This document shows positions 9,085 through 19,481 of a stretch of DNA of 64,000 nt, piece after piece. The notes under the pieces were generated by a model. It was given only the letters and a program-made list of their open reading frames with translations, made no database searches and was not told the origin of the DNA. The DNA comes from an uncultured Roseibium sp. (GTDB lineage Bacteria > Pseudomonadota > Alphaproteobacteria > Rhizobiales > Stappiaceae), in the NCBI RefSeq assembly GCF_947499295.1, contig NZ_CANMNP010000006.1:186001-250000 (forward strand), given 5' to 3'. The translations under genes were made by a program, and so were the position numbers. Position 1 is the first letter of the stretch, and each line of letters begins with the position of its first letter.

Positions 9085-10172
9085 CAATATCGATCGAACA
9101 GCGTGCAAGTTTTGAATCAATTCGGTATGCCCGAGCCTGGGAAGATGCAGATGTATTGCTTTCGGCATTTCACGGTCATGCTGGACAGCGGTTTTTATCG
9201 ATTTGTGCTGCCGGGGACAATGTGCTTGCCTTGCTTATCCTTGATCCAAGTGAGGTTGTCGCTGCAGATCTGTCGAAGGCGCAGCTCGCCTGTTTAAAAT
9301 TGCGTATCGCAGCTTATCAGGTCTTGTCACATGAAAAATTTCTGGAACTGATCGGTGTCCGCCCGTCTCAAGATCGGGGTGCTCTGCTTGATCAAGTGAC
9401 CCGCTCCCTGGATGCTGAAACTGCAAGCTTCTGGCAGGGCCTTAGGTCAAATGTTATTAAAAATGGTGCTGGTAACGTTGGGAAATTTGAGAATTATTTT
9501 CGTCTCTTTCGTCGATTTGTCCTTCCATTGATTCACACCAAATCGACTGTTGAGAGCGTTTTTACCAAACGTGCACGGGAAGAGCGTGTACGCTTTTTCG
9601 AAAATCGATGGGACAATCGTCGTTGGAGGCTTACCACTAACCTGTTTTTCTCACGCAGGGTCATGGGATGGTTAGGCCGGGACCCGGCATTCTTCGACCA
9701 TGTCGAGGGAAGCGCGGGTTCGCATGTCCGAAATAAAGTGCGCTTCGCCGCTGTCGACCAGAACCCGAGTGAAAATCCATATATGCGCGCCATCTTAACC
9801 GGCACAAACACAGAGATCTTGCCCACAGCCTGGAGAGCTGAAAACTTCGAAACGATCGCAGCTCGTCTTGATCGCATCACACTCATTGAAGGAGCCGTGG
9901 ATCGAACCAACCTGGGGCAATTCGATGGGTTCAACCTTTCAGACATTTTTGAGTATATGTCTTTGGAAGAGACCGAAGAGGTCTACGAAAGGTTGCTTTC
10001 TGTTGCCAATGCACGTTCTCGATTTGTCTATTGGAACATGATGGCGCCGCGGAGCGCTCCTCCCGTCTTTTCGGACCGCGTAAGACGCTTGTCTGAGTTG
10101 GAAACTCAGTTGAAGCAGTTGGACAAGGCATTCTTCTATGCTGACCTCGTGGTAGAGGAGACGTCCGAGTGA
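9081..10172 (+). CDS. DUF3419 / BtaA-like S-adenosylmethionine 3-amino-3-carboxypropyl transferase family protein
   Basis: ATG at 9081. SFESIRYARAWEDADVLLSAF...FLSICAAGDNVLALLILDPSEVVAADLSKAQLACLKLRIAA and FNLSDIFEYMSLEETEEVYERLL are typical of DUF3419/BtaA. Confidence 0.8.
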   Translation: MTISIEQRASFESIRYARAWEDADVLLSAFHGHAGQRFLSICAAGDNVLALLILDPSEVVAADLSKAQLACLKLRIAAYQVLSHEKFLELIGVRPSQDRGALLDQVTRSLDAETASFWQGLRSNVIKNGAGNVGKFENYFRLFRRFVLPLIHTKSTVESVFTKRAREERVRFFENRWDNRRWRLTTNLFFSRRVMGWLGRDPAFFDHVEGSAGSHVRNKVRFAAVDQNPSENPYMRAILTGTNTEILPTAWRAENFETIAARLDRITLIEGAVDRTNLGQFDGFNLSDIFEYMSLEETEEVYERLLSVANARSRFVYWNMMAPRSAPPVFSDRVRRLSELETQLKQLDKAFFYADLVVEETSE

Positions 10173-11470
10173 TCGCGCAGACAGTTATTGCGCTTGCATC
10201 GGTGCTCGCGTTGTTTGCGTTGGCAGCTTTTATTCGAAAAGTCTCTGATAAGTTTTTCCTAAGCGCGGAAAGCCAGCGCAAAGCTGTGCATGTTGGCGTA
10301 GGTTTGCATGCAATGCTTTTGCCGTTGCTACTGACGCGGGAAGGTTTTCTCGTCTTTGCGGTATTTTCTGCGCTTGCACTTTTGGTGCTTCGGATACCTG
10401 GTATTGCATCCGAGGGTGTTGGAGCATCGCTGCATTCGGTTCAACGCCGGTCCTGGGGTGACTTCCTGTTTCTTCTGGCGGTCTCTCTGCTGTTTGTGCT
10501 CTCCGCCGGCCATCCCGCCCTTTATGTCTTGCCGATCGCTGTCTTAACGCTTTCAGATGCGGCTGCTGCCTTGGTCGGTACGGAATACGGCCGGATGCGT
10601 TTTGGTGGCGAGGATCGGATCAAGAGCGTTGAAGGCAGCGCTACATTCTTCGTGGTGACCTGGATGACCGCTGTCACCATTTTGTTGCTTGCCACAGACA
10701 TTCCAAGACAAAACGTGATCCTTCTTTCCACACTTGTTGCCATGTTTTCAACGTATGTTGAGGCAGCGAGCTGGAGAGGCCTGGACAACCTTTTTGTACC
10801 AGTCGGTATTTATGTTTTGCTATTCACTTGGGCGGATTCACCTACGATGGTTTTGGCGGCCATCACACTAGGCTGGCTTTTGTTTCTTATCATTGTTCAG
10901 TTTGCAGCACCGCTTGTCGGCATGTCTCCACATGCTGCGCGCTCTGCTTCCGTGGCTATGTTCTTGACCGTTGTTGTTGTTTCACCAATGAATGCCGTGC
11001 TTCCCCTGCTGGCCTTTCTGGCGGTCTTGCTATCAAGACCAAGTGGAGACGACACGGAATTGATCCTGGACTTTGTTGCTACGCTGATTTTGACTGGAGT
11101 GGCTTGGCTGATCACGGGTACATTGTTTGGCATTAACGCAATTGCCTTTTATTCGGGATCCTTTGTAGCAATCGGCGTCGGTTATGCTTGTTATGCATAC
11201 AGGGGTTCACGCTTTCAGTTTCTCAGTGGAATTGTAGCAGCAGCTGTCGCGTTGCCTGCATACTGGTTGCTGTTGCCCGACATGAACCAATTTACGGGAT
11301 GGGTTCCGCAGTTGCCGATTGTCGCTGTCGTCTCATTGGTCACGATTGTGGCTGCGATTTCAGAGGTTGTCCGGCCACGGCATTGGAACAGCACCGCCCC
11401 TGGTTTCAGGTTCAGTGTTATTGCCTTGGTCTTGCTATTGCCTGTTTACGTTTACGAGGTGCTGAATTGA
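10169..11470 (+). CDS. Dolichol/phytol kinase-like (SEC59/VTE5-type CTP-dependent lipid kinase) membrane protein
   Basis: GTG at 10169. Polytopic; ESQRKAVHVGVGLHAMLLPLL and LSDAAAALVGTEYG...DRIKSVEGSATFFVV match the prenol kinase / CDP-diglyceride synthase-like motif. Longer than typical, with extra C-terminal TM segments. Confidence 0.65.
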   Translation: MIAQTVIALASVLALFALAAFIRKVSDKFFLSAESQRKAVHVGVGLHAMLLPLLLTREGFLVFAVFSALALLVLRIPGIASEGVGASLHSVQRRSWGDFLFLLAVSLLFVLSAGHPALYVLPIAVLTLSDAAAALVGTEYGRMRFGGEDRIKSVEGSATFFVVTWMTAVTILLLATDIPRQNVILLSTLVAMFSTYVEAASWRGLDNLFVPVGIYVLLFTWADSPTMVLAAITLGWLLFLIIVQFAAPLVGMSPHAARSASVAMFLTVVVVSPMNAVLPLLAFLAVLLSRPSGDDTELILDFVATLILTGVAWLITGTLFGINAIAFYSGSFVAIGVGYACYAYRGSRFQFLSGIVAAAVALPAYWLLLPDMNQFTGWVPQLPIVAVVSLVTIVAAISEVVRPRHWNSTAPGFRFSVIALVLLLPVYVYEVLN

Positions 11471-12267
11471 CAGGAGAGCCAAGAGTATTTTCAGATGCCC
11501 CCTCCTGGAACGGTATGCGCACAGCGGCGATTGGATGTTTTTCATTTGAAGATGCTGCGAGCGGTGCTGCAACCTTGTCCAGCATTTGTAAGACGCTTAG
11601 AGATGAAGGTTACGAAGCCGTTGTCGGGCCAATGGATGGTTCGACATGGGGTACTTACCGCCTGCCGATCTGGTCCGATGGCAGTCCAGCTTTTTTGATG
11701 GAGCCCAACGGTTCGATTGATGACTTCGAGGCCTATAAACGGGCTGGGTTTGAAGTTGCCGAGCTTCACGCGTCTGCAAGTGCCAAACCTGGCTCGCGTG
11801 GCTTTTCCAATGCGGTCCCGGATCTTCGGATTGAAAGTTGGAATGGGCAGAGGTCGGAAGATCTGCTGTCAAGCGCACATTCTTTGGTGATGGACGGGTT
11901 CCGGAAAACGCCGTTCTTTACACCTGTGCCTGAGGCTCTGTTCATCCAGCGTTATGCACCACTTCTGGCCAAGGCAGATCCGCGTTTCATACTCCGAGCG
12001 ATCGATGATGACGGTGCTGTTCAGGGCCTGACACTGGCGTTCCCGGACCCGATCCGACGTGGCGCGGTTGTGCTCAAGACTTATGTGGGAGCGATCCCTG
12101 GTGCCGGTCGTGTCATGGCCGACAGGGTTCATGAGCGGGCGGGGGACCTCGGTTATCGCGAAGTCGTTCACGCCCTGATGCGTTCTGGAATTGCTTCTGA
12201 AGCTCAGAGCCGGAAATTCGACGGTGTTGCTTTTCGACACTATGCCCTGATGGGGCTGCGATTGTGA
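11467..12267 (+). CDS. GNAT-like N-acyltransferase family protein
   Basis: TTG at 11467 overlaps the upstream TGA. C-terminus VVLKTYVGAIPGAGRVMADRVHERAGDLGYREVVHALMRSGIASEAQSRKF..FRHYALMGL resembles the GNAT fold. Confidence 0.55.
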   Translation: MTGEPRVFSDAPSWNGMRTAAIGCFSFEDAASGAATLSSICKTLRDEGYEAVVGPMDGSTWGTYRLPIWSDGSPAFLMEPNGSIDDFEAYKRAGFEVAELHASASAKPGSRGFSNAVPDLRIESWNGQRSEDLLSSAHSLVMDGFRKTPFFTPVPEALFIQRYAPLLAKADPRFILRAIDDDGAVQGLTLAFPDPIRRGAVVLKTYVGAIPGAGRVMADRVHERAGDLGYREVVHALMRSGIASEAQSRKFDGVAFRHYALMGLRL

Positions 12268-13685
12268 ATCTGATCCATGACTTTCTTACCGAAGCTGGAG
12301 TTCGCGCCAACCAAACAGCGATCATTGACAAGTCTGGCAAGTCAGTCACCTATAGCGAACTCAGCAGAATGTCCGCGCAGCTGGCGGGAGAGTATTCTGC
12401 CAAGGGTATCGTTAAAGGGGATAGGGTCCTTGTGGGGACGTTTCCCGGCATTGGTCTTTACGCTGGTCTTGCAGCGCTTTGGCGGCTTGGTGCCGTAGCA
12501 GTTTTTCCGGAACCTGCGCTGGGAATTACCGGAGTTCGGCATGCTGCATTGGTAACACAGCCCAAGGCATTGCTGGCGTCATGGAAGGTCGGTGTGTTGG
12601 CGCGTTTGTTTCCAGAAACACGCCGTATTCCCATCCGGTTGTCGGCAGAAACAGCTGGTCGAGGCGAGAACGATATTCTGGAGCCCATGGAGCCCTCCGA
12701 ACCTGCGCTGATATCCTTTACCAGTGGCAGTACAGGTCAGCCGAAAGCAATTGAACGCTCACATGGGTTGATGCGCGCGCAACACACAGCTCTGGCACCC
12801 TTGATTGCGCCGGAACGCGAAACTGAAGTGGATATTGTTGCGTTTCCTGCCTTCGTTCTCACTTGCATCGGTCACGGTACCACGGCGGTAATGCCGACCT
12901 GGAACTTGCGTCGGCAAGACCGGATGCCCCTGACTGCTGTCACTCACCTGGCTGAGCACACGAACGCGACACGCCTGCTTTTGCCTCCTGTAGCAGTTGC
13001 GCAGCTGAAACATGTGCCATTACCTTCGAATGTCCGAAGGATAATGACAGGAGGTGGACCTCTTTATCCGGACGTCGCACGGCAGTTTCTCAAAGAGCAT
13101 GCCGGCTTGGGTCTGACGAACGTTTACGGATCGACAGAAGCGGAACCGATTGCATTCGAGCATCTTGAAAACCTTGCTGAGCAGGATTGGGTAATCGCGG
13201 CGACAGGCGGTGGATTGCCTGTTGGTGTGCCAGTAAAAGACGTTGTCTTGCGCGTTCACGAAAACGAAATTCAAGTTGCTGGACCACATGTCAATCGTGG
13301 GTATCTCGATCCAAGTCAGAACGAAACAACAAAGATTTATGATGGCGATCGTATCTGGCATCGAACAGGAGACGCTGGGCGTTTGGATGACCAAGGGCAG
13401 CTCTGGTTGCTCGGGCGACATGGCGCTTCAACAGATGGTCTATTTGCCTTTGCAATCGAAACGGCGGCACGTCTTTGGCCAGGTGTCTCCGCGGCGGCAT
13501 TTGCGGTCGACACAAATAGCAAACCAGTTCTTTTCTTAGCAGGCAGTAGCCAATACGCGGTGCAATGGAAGTCTCAAATGAATGCACTCGCCGACATCGA
13601 ACTGGTGGTGGTAGATCGGATTCCAATGGACCGGCGTCATCGCTCAAAGCCCGATATCAAGAAATTACTGGCCGACCATCGCTGA
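12264..13685 (+). CDS. AMP-dependent synthetase/ligase, OleC-like
   Basis: GTG at 12264. LISFTSGSTGQPKAIERSHG (P-loop), VDIVAFPAFVLTCIGHGTTAVMPTWN, NVYGSTEAEPIAFE, WHRTGDAGRLDDQGQLWLLGRHG, DRRHRSKPDIKKLL. Confidence 0.8.
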   Translation: MNLIHDFLTEAGVRANQTAIIDKSGKSVTYSELSRMSAQLAGEYSAKGIVKGDRVLVGTFPGIGLYAGLAALWRLGAVAVFPEPALGITGVRHAALVTQPKALLASWKVGVLARLFPETRRIPIRLSAETAGRGENDILEPMEPSEPALISFTSGSTGQPKAIERSHGLMRAQHTALAPLIAPERETEVDIVAFPAFVLTCIGHGTTAVMPTWNLRRQDRMPLTAVTHLAEHTNATRLLLPPVAVAQLKHVPLPSNVRRIMTGGGPLYPDVARQFLKEHAGLGLTNVYGSTEAEPIAFEHLENLAEQDWVIAATGGGLPVGVPVKDVVLRVHENEIQVAGPHVNRGYLDPSQNETTKIYDGDRIWHRTGDAGRLDDQGQLWLLGRHGASTDGLFAFAIETAARLWPGVSAAAFAVDTNSKPVLFLAGSSQYAVQWKSQMNALADIELVVVDRIPMDRRHRSKPDIKKLLADHR

Positions 13686-13759
13686 TTTTGTCGAACTCTG
13701 CCCAACAATCTTTTAGCGATTGCGGAGGGAAATCTTGTCGTCAACGATTTCCTTTGGCT

Positions 13760-14964
13760 TCAAACGTTTCTTTCGAACGCTGACATAACGCCTCTTAGTT
13801 CCGCCAGCCCGCGCATGCGGCCGATCAGGGGGTAGCCGGGCATGCTTGCGACGGTCAGGTCGCTGAGCAGATCCTGGCCGTGGTCTGGGCGCATCGGTAT
13901 TTCGTGGTCGTTTCTGCCTTCCGCCCGCCTGCGTTTTTCCTCTCTTAAAAGAGCCTCGACAACGCCGACAATGTCGATATCGCCCTCCAGATGGGCTGCT
14001 TCGAAAAAGCTGGTTCTTGCGCGGTTTGCAGGGGCAACACGCATGGTGCTTCTCAAATGCGCAAAATGGATGCGCCCTCCAAGCCGTTCCACGAAACCGA
14101 CACCATCAAACTGTGGTGAAACCCCGAGCGAACCGGTGCAAAGCGTTATGCCGTTGGCACTGATATCAACTGCCTCCATGACACGCCGGTAATCGTCTTC
14201 GGTTGACATGACCCTCGGCAGTCCCAACAGGGAGAAAGGAGGATCATCGGGATGGCAGCAAAGACGCAAACCGAGCCTTTCCGCTTCAGGGGCGACTTCG
14301 GAAAGGAAGTCGATCAGATGCTGGCGCAACTTGTCCGCTGAAATATTCTTGTAGCTTGATAGATGCACCCGGATCTCGTCGAGTGTCCAGGTGTCGTTTG
14401 CGCCCGGAAGACCGGCCACGATGTTCTGCTGGAGAGCCTGGCGTTCCTGATCGCTGAGTTCGGAAGCCCTTTGCCGGGCTCGCTCGCAAAAGTCGGCGTC
14501 ATAGTCGTCCGAAGCTCCCGGACGCTCTAAGAGAAACAGATCAAAGGCGGCAAAGTCGAGAAGGTCGAACCACATGGCTGTTCCGCCGTGGGAAAGCTTT
14601 CGTCTGAGATCCGTTCGCGTCCAGTCAAGGACCGGCATGAAGTTGTAGCACACGGTTTTGATGCCGCAGGCAGCAATGTTCTGCAGGCTGGTCTTGTAGT
14701 TTGCCACATGTTCTTTGAAGTCCGCCGATTGCAGTTTGATCGCCTCTGAAACCGGCAGGCTCTCCACGACATCCCAATGGATCGGTGTTGCGCTTTCAGG
14801 TCCGCCGCGGGAAATCAGGGCCTGCCGTTCAGCAATGTTATTTTTGCTCCAGACAAGGCCAGGTTTGATGTGATGCAATGCACTGACAACGCCCTGCACT
14901 CCGGCCTGATGCAATTCATGAATTCCGATTGTGTCGTGGGGACCAAACCAGCGCCAAGTCTGTT

Positions 14965-14968
<4 letters not shown>
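13760..14968 (-). CDS. uxuA: Mannonate dehydratase
   Basis: MKQTWRWFGPHDTIGIHELHQAGVQGVVSALHHIKPGLVWS; RLCCHPDDPPFSLLGLPRVMST; FAHLRST. Confidence 0.92.
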
Positions 14969-16074
<1,106 letters not shown>

Positions 16075-16101
16075 TTTTGCGCTTCCCGCTCATTGTTTTG
16101 G

Positions 16102-17160
16102 TTATTTGCCACCAGTCGAAGCAATTCCGGTTGCGATGTATTTCTGCAAAAAGGCAAACACGAGGGCAACCGGCAGAAGGGTCAGAACCGTCATGGCCAG
16201 GAGGCTGCTCCACTGGGTGGTCATCTCACCCTGGAAGGAGTTCAGCGCCAGCTGCAGTGTGAAGTTATCCGATCTGGAAAGCGCAATCAGCGGCCATAGG
16301 AAATCATTCCAGCGCCACATGATGGCAAGGATTGCCAGCACGGCAATCGCAGGTGCGCTCAACGGAAGAACAATGCGCCAGTAGATTTTCCACTCACTTG
16401 CCTTGTCCATGCGCGCAGCATCCAGGATTTCGTCCGGGATCGTCAGCATGTATTGCCTCAAAAGAAAAATGCCGGTCGGTGTGGCGGCACCTGGAACAAT
16501 GACCCCCCAGAGGCTGTCGAGCATCCCGAGTTCCTTGGTCACAATGAACAAGGGAACAAGAACTACGGTTTGCGGGATCATCAGAACCCCTATGACCATG
16601 GCCATAACCGCTGCTCTGCCACTGAACTTGTATTTTGCCAGCGCGAAAGCAGCCATTGAATTCACGATCAGCATGATCACCGTTGCCACAACCGTGATGA
16701 AGGTGCTGTTCCAGAAAAACCTCAGAAAATCGAATTTGCTGAAGAGATTGGTGTAGTTTTCGGTCGCGATCGAAATCCGTTCGATCGGTTCGCGGTCCTT
16801 AAGACCGATCTTGACAATTTGGTCCGGCGCGTCGAGGCGCACGACCTGGGAGGTCAATCCAATCCGCCGAACCTGCGCAACCGTCTCGCCTGCGAGTTCA
16901 CCGCTGACGACCTTGTAGAGCGGCAGGGGCTTTGAATACCCTTCAAGCTCAACCGTCTGAGCCGCATAGGGAAGAAAACGGGGCGGAAACCGGTCGAGCT
17001 CTGCATCCGTCTTGAAGGATGACATGACCAGCCAGACAACCGGGCCGAACATCAGCAAGATGCCGAAAAGCAGATAGGCGTAGGTAAACCAGTCCGTCCA
17101 ATGCAGCTTTCCGTGGCCGCGCGTGCGCGTCAGAAAATCAATTGCCTTAGCCATCTGCAT
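16102..17160 (-). CDS. ABC sugar transporter permease (MalG family) with long periplasmic insert
   Basis: EAA-type loop EILDAARMDKASEWKIYWRIVLPLSAPAIAVL; multiple TMs; long loop (about residues 60-140) between TM1 and TM2. Confidence 0.88.
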   Translation of the reverse strand: MQMAKAIDFLTRTRGHGKLHWTDWFTYAYLLFGILLMFGPVVWLVMSSFKTDAELDRFPPRFLPYAAQTVELEGYSKPLPLYKVVSGELAGETVAQVRRIGLTSQVVRLDAPDQIVKIGLKDREPIERISIATENYTNLFSKFDFLRFFWNSTFITVVATVIMLIVNSMAAFALAKYKFSGRAAVMAMVIGVLMIPQTVVLVPLFIVTKELGMLDSLWGVIVPGAATPTGIFLLRQYMLTIPDEILDAARMDKASEWKIYWRIVLPLSAPAIAVLAILAIMWRWNDFLWPLIALSRSDNFTLQLALNSFQGEMTTQWSSLLAMTVLTLLPVALVFAFLQKYIATGIASTGGK

Positions 17161-18115
17161 TCCTCCTCGTGAACTTGAGCTGGAGGAAGGTCAAAGCTGC
17201 CAGGACGAGCGCCAGAATGATCGACGCTGCCGATGCCAGACCAAACAGCCTTGGCGCCCCGGCAAAACCTGTCTCGTAGATGTATTGGATGATAAGCGTC
17301 GTGGCCGAACCCGGGCCGCCTCCGGTGAAAGCGTAAACCTCATCAAATGTCTGAACGCCCTTGATGAGTGCAAGCACCATCACGACGAGCATGGTCGGCA
17401 TCAAGAGGGGCAGTGTAATCCGGTAAAAGGTGCGGAAAGGCTTTGCGGCATCCATCGTAGCTGCGTCATAGACATCTCTGGGGATCGCTTGCAGGCCCGC
17501 CAGAAGGATCAGGGTATAAAAACCCATATGGGCCCAGACAGACAGAAACACGGACCAAGCGAAGGCCCAGTTCCGATCGAGCATCCAGACAACGCGCTCC
17601 AGTCCAAGTTGCTCAAGTCCGGCATTCATCAGGCCGTTTCTCTGCAGGATCCACTTCCAGATCAAGGCGACGACGACCGGCGACAACAGCACGGGAAAGA
17701 AGAAGACACTCCGGAAAAATCCGCGTGCGCGAATTCTGCGGTTCAGGATCAGCGCGGTCACGAGTGAAACGCCGACCATGATCCCGACTTGAAGGACGAT
17801 GAACAACAATGTGTTGTGAACGGAGCGCCAGAAAAGGTCGAGTTCGCAACTGTTTGCATCCAGATAGTTGGAGCAGGCTGTGAGCGCGGCGAAGTTCTCA
17901 CCCGCCACGTAGGTCCGGTCCCAAAGCATGATGTTGTCAGTGCCGGTAAAGGCATAGGCGACGTTCAAAAGGATCGGCAGGAACGCGAACAGGCCGAAGA
18001 GGACAAGATTGGGAAAAAGGAACACCCAGGCGATGGAATGTCCTCGCAGGTACCTTTGCGCATGCCTCATCGGGATATCGATGAGGTCCATAAAGAAGGA
18101 AACAATTCTGATCAT
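17147..18115 (-). CDS. ABC sugar transporter permease (MalF family)
   Basis: IPRDVYDAATMDAAKPFRTFYRITLPLLMPTMLVVMV EAA loop; TM-rich. Confidence 0.88.
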   Translation of the reverse strand: MIRIVSFFMDLIDIPMRHAQRYLRGHSIAWVFLFPNLVLFGLFAFLPILLNVAYAFTGTDNIMLWDRTYVAGENFAALTACSNYLDANSCELDLFWRSVHNTLLFIVLQVGIMVGVSLVTALILNRRIRARGFFRSVFFFPVLLSPVVVALIWKWILQRNGLMNAGLEQLGLERVVWMLDRNWAFAWSVFLSVWAHMGFYTLILLAGLQAIPRDVYDAATMDAAKPFRTFYRITLPLLMPTMLVVMVLALIKGVQTFDEVYAFTGGGPGSATTLIIQYIYETGFAGAPRLFGLASAASIILALVLAALTFLQLKFTRRNADG

Positions 18116-18141
18116 GACATCTTGCCCGCCAATGCCGAAGG

Positions 18142-18166
18142 GGGCGGGCGCTGGATGCGCCCGCCC
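18142..18166. promoter_or_regulatory. Strong intercistronic stem-loop between solute-binding protein and permease genes
   Basis: GGGCGGGCGC-TGGAT-GCGCCCGCCC: perfect 10-bp stem, 5-nt loop, no U-tract. Confidence 0.7.
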
Positions 18167-18183
18167 TTAAGAGCTAACTGGTC

Positions 18184-19464
18184 TTATTTGCCAGCTTCCG
18201 CCAAGGCGGTTGCGAGGTCTTCCTTCGCCCTATCCATGGCGTCTTCGACGCTGAGCTCACCGACAATTGCCTGTGAAACCCTGGCCAGTGTGATGTTGAA
18301 CATGGCCCGGTTATTCTTGTAGCCCTGATATTTGAAGGCGACCGGCAGGATCTTTGCGACCTGCGCTCCCCAGGCGTTCAGTGCGTCGTTGGCCTTTTGT
18401 GAGGCGTCGATGTAGGTCACGCCCTTGGCCGCCACGCCGGAATGCGCAGGAATGTTGAGCGACTTGGCAGTGAGTTCGGCGTAGTTGTCCTCCTGAGCGA
18501 GATAGTCGATCAGCTTGGCAACGGTTTCAGGATGTTTGGTGTCCTTGAAACCCACAAAACCTGCGCCGCCCGGCATGCCGGAACAGCCAGCAGCACCGCA
18601 AGGCGATCCTACGACCTCCCAGTCAAAGGCGTCACCGATGGAGGAATCCATCCGCTGCACCTGCCAGCTGCCCGAGAAGTAATAGACGAGCTCCCCATTG
18701 ATGAATTCCTGCGCCGCGTCCTGGTAGCTGGTGCCGCCGCTTGCGCCCCACACGTCCCGGGCCATGGTGCCGTCATTGTGCCATCCGACAAACTTGTTCA
18801 CGTATTCGGTGAAAGCGTCATCGACGAGGATCGGATCGCCGTTTTCGTCAAAAAGTTTGGCACCGTAGGAAATCGCAGGACCCGCGATGCGGTGGCCGGA
18901 CCGGTCCATAGCCATCGGAAACGGGGTTTGCGTTGCTTCTGCTACCTGGCGGGCAGCATCGGCCCAGGTGTCCCAGTCCGCATCGGCCGCCGGTATTTCG
19001 ACACCGGCCTGTTCGAACAGGGTCTTGTTGATGTAGGGGCCTGTGATCGTCAGCTGCGAGTGCAAGCCGTAGATGCCGTCATCGTCCGGTCCTGACCGGT
19101 ACCAGTTCAATGTGTCGCCAAACGACGTTTCCCAATAGTCGCGATCCACGTAGGGCGCGAGATCGAGATAATACTCGTTGAGCCCACCGAGATCCGTCAC
19201 CTTGGCGATATCCGGACCAGTTCCGGCTGCAAGCTGGACCGGCAGATTTTCCAGAATTGCCTTGTACGGCACCTTGTCCATGACAACCTTGACGTCAGGA
19301 TTGTCAGCTTCAAAGCGCTGAATGATTTCCATAGCGGCTTCGCATTCGTTGCCGTCCGAGGAACACATGAGCCGAATTTCTTCAGCAGATGCCGCTCCTA
19401 CGCCCAGCATAAGCGATGCGAGTACTGCACCGCTGGCAAGTTCGAGTTTCCTGTTCATCTTCAC
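18184..19464 (-). CDS. ABC sugar transporter extracellular solute-binding protein (family 1)
   Basis: Signal peptide MKMNRKLELASGAVLASLMLGVGAASAEEIRLMCSS; family-1 SBP features (FEADNPDVKVVMDKVPYKAILENLPVQLAAGTGPDIAKV). Confidence 0.9.
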   Translation of the reverse strand: MKMNRKLELASGAVLASLMLGVGAASAEEIRLMCSSDGNECEAAMEIIQRFEADNPDVKVVMDKVPYKAILENLPVQLAAGTGPDIAKVTDLGGLNEYYLDLAPYVDRDYWETSFGDTLNWYRSGPDDDGIYGLHSQLTITGPYINKTLFEQAGVEIPAADADWDTWADAARQVAEATQTPFPMAMDRSGHRIAGPAISYGAKLFDENGDPILVDDAFTEYVNKFVGWHNDGTMARDVWGASGGTSYQDAAQEFINGELVYYFSGSWQVQRMDSSIGDAFDWEVVGSPCGAAGCSGMPGGAGFVGFKDTKHPETVAKLIDYLAQEDNYAELTAKSLNIPAHSGVAAKGVTYIDASQKANDALNAWGAQVAKILPVAFKYQGYKNNRAMFNITLARVSQAIVGELSVEDAMDRAKEDLATALAEAGK

Positions 19465-19481
19465 TCCTCCCTTTTCAGTAT

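Noticed and set aside
17123-17767. 214-aa plus-strand ORF over the MalF-type permease
   Set aside because: Shadow ORF; the minus-strand permease has clear motifs and operon context.
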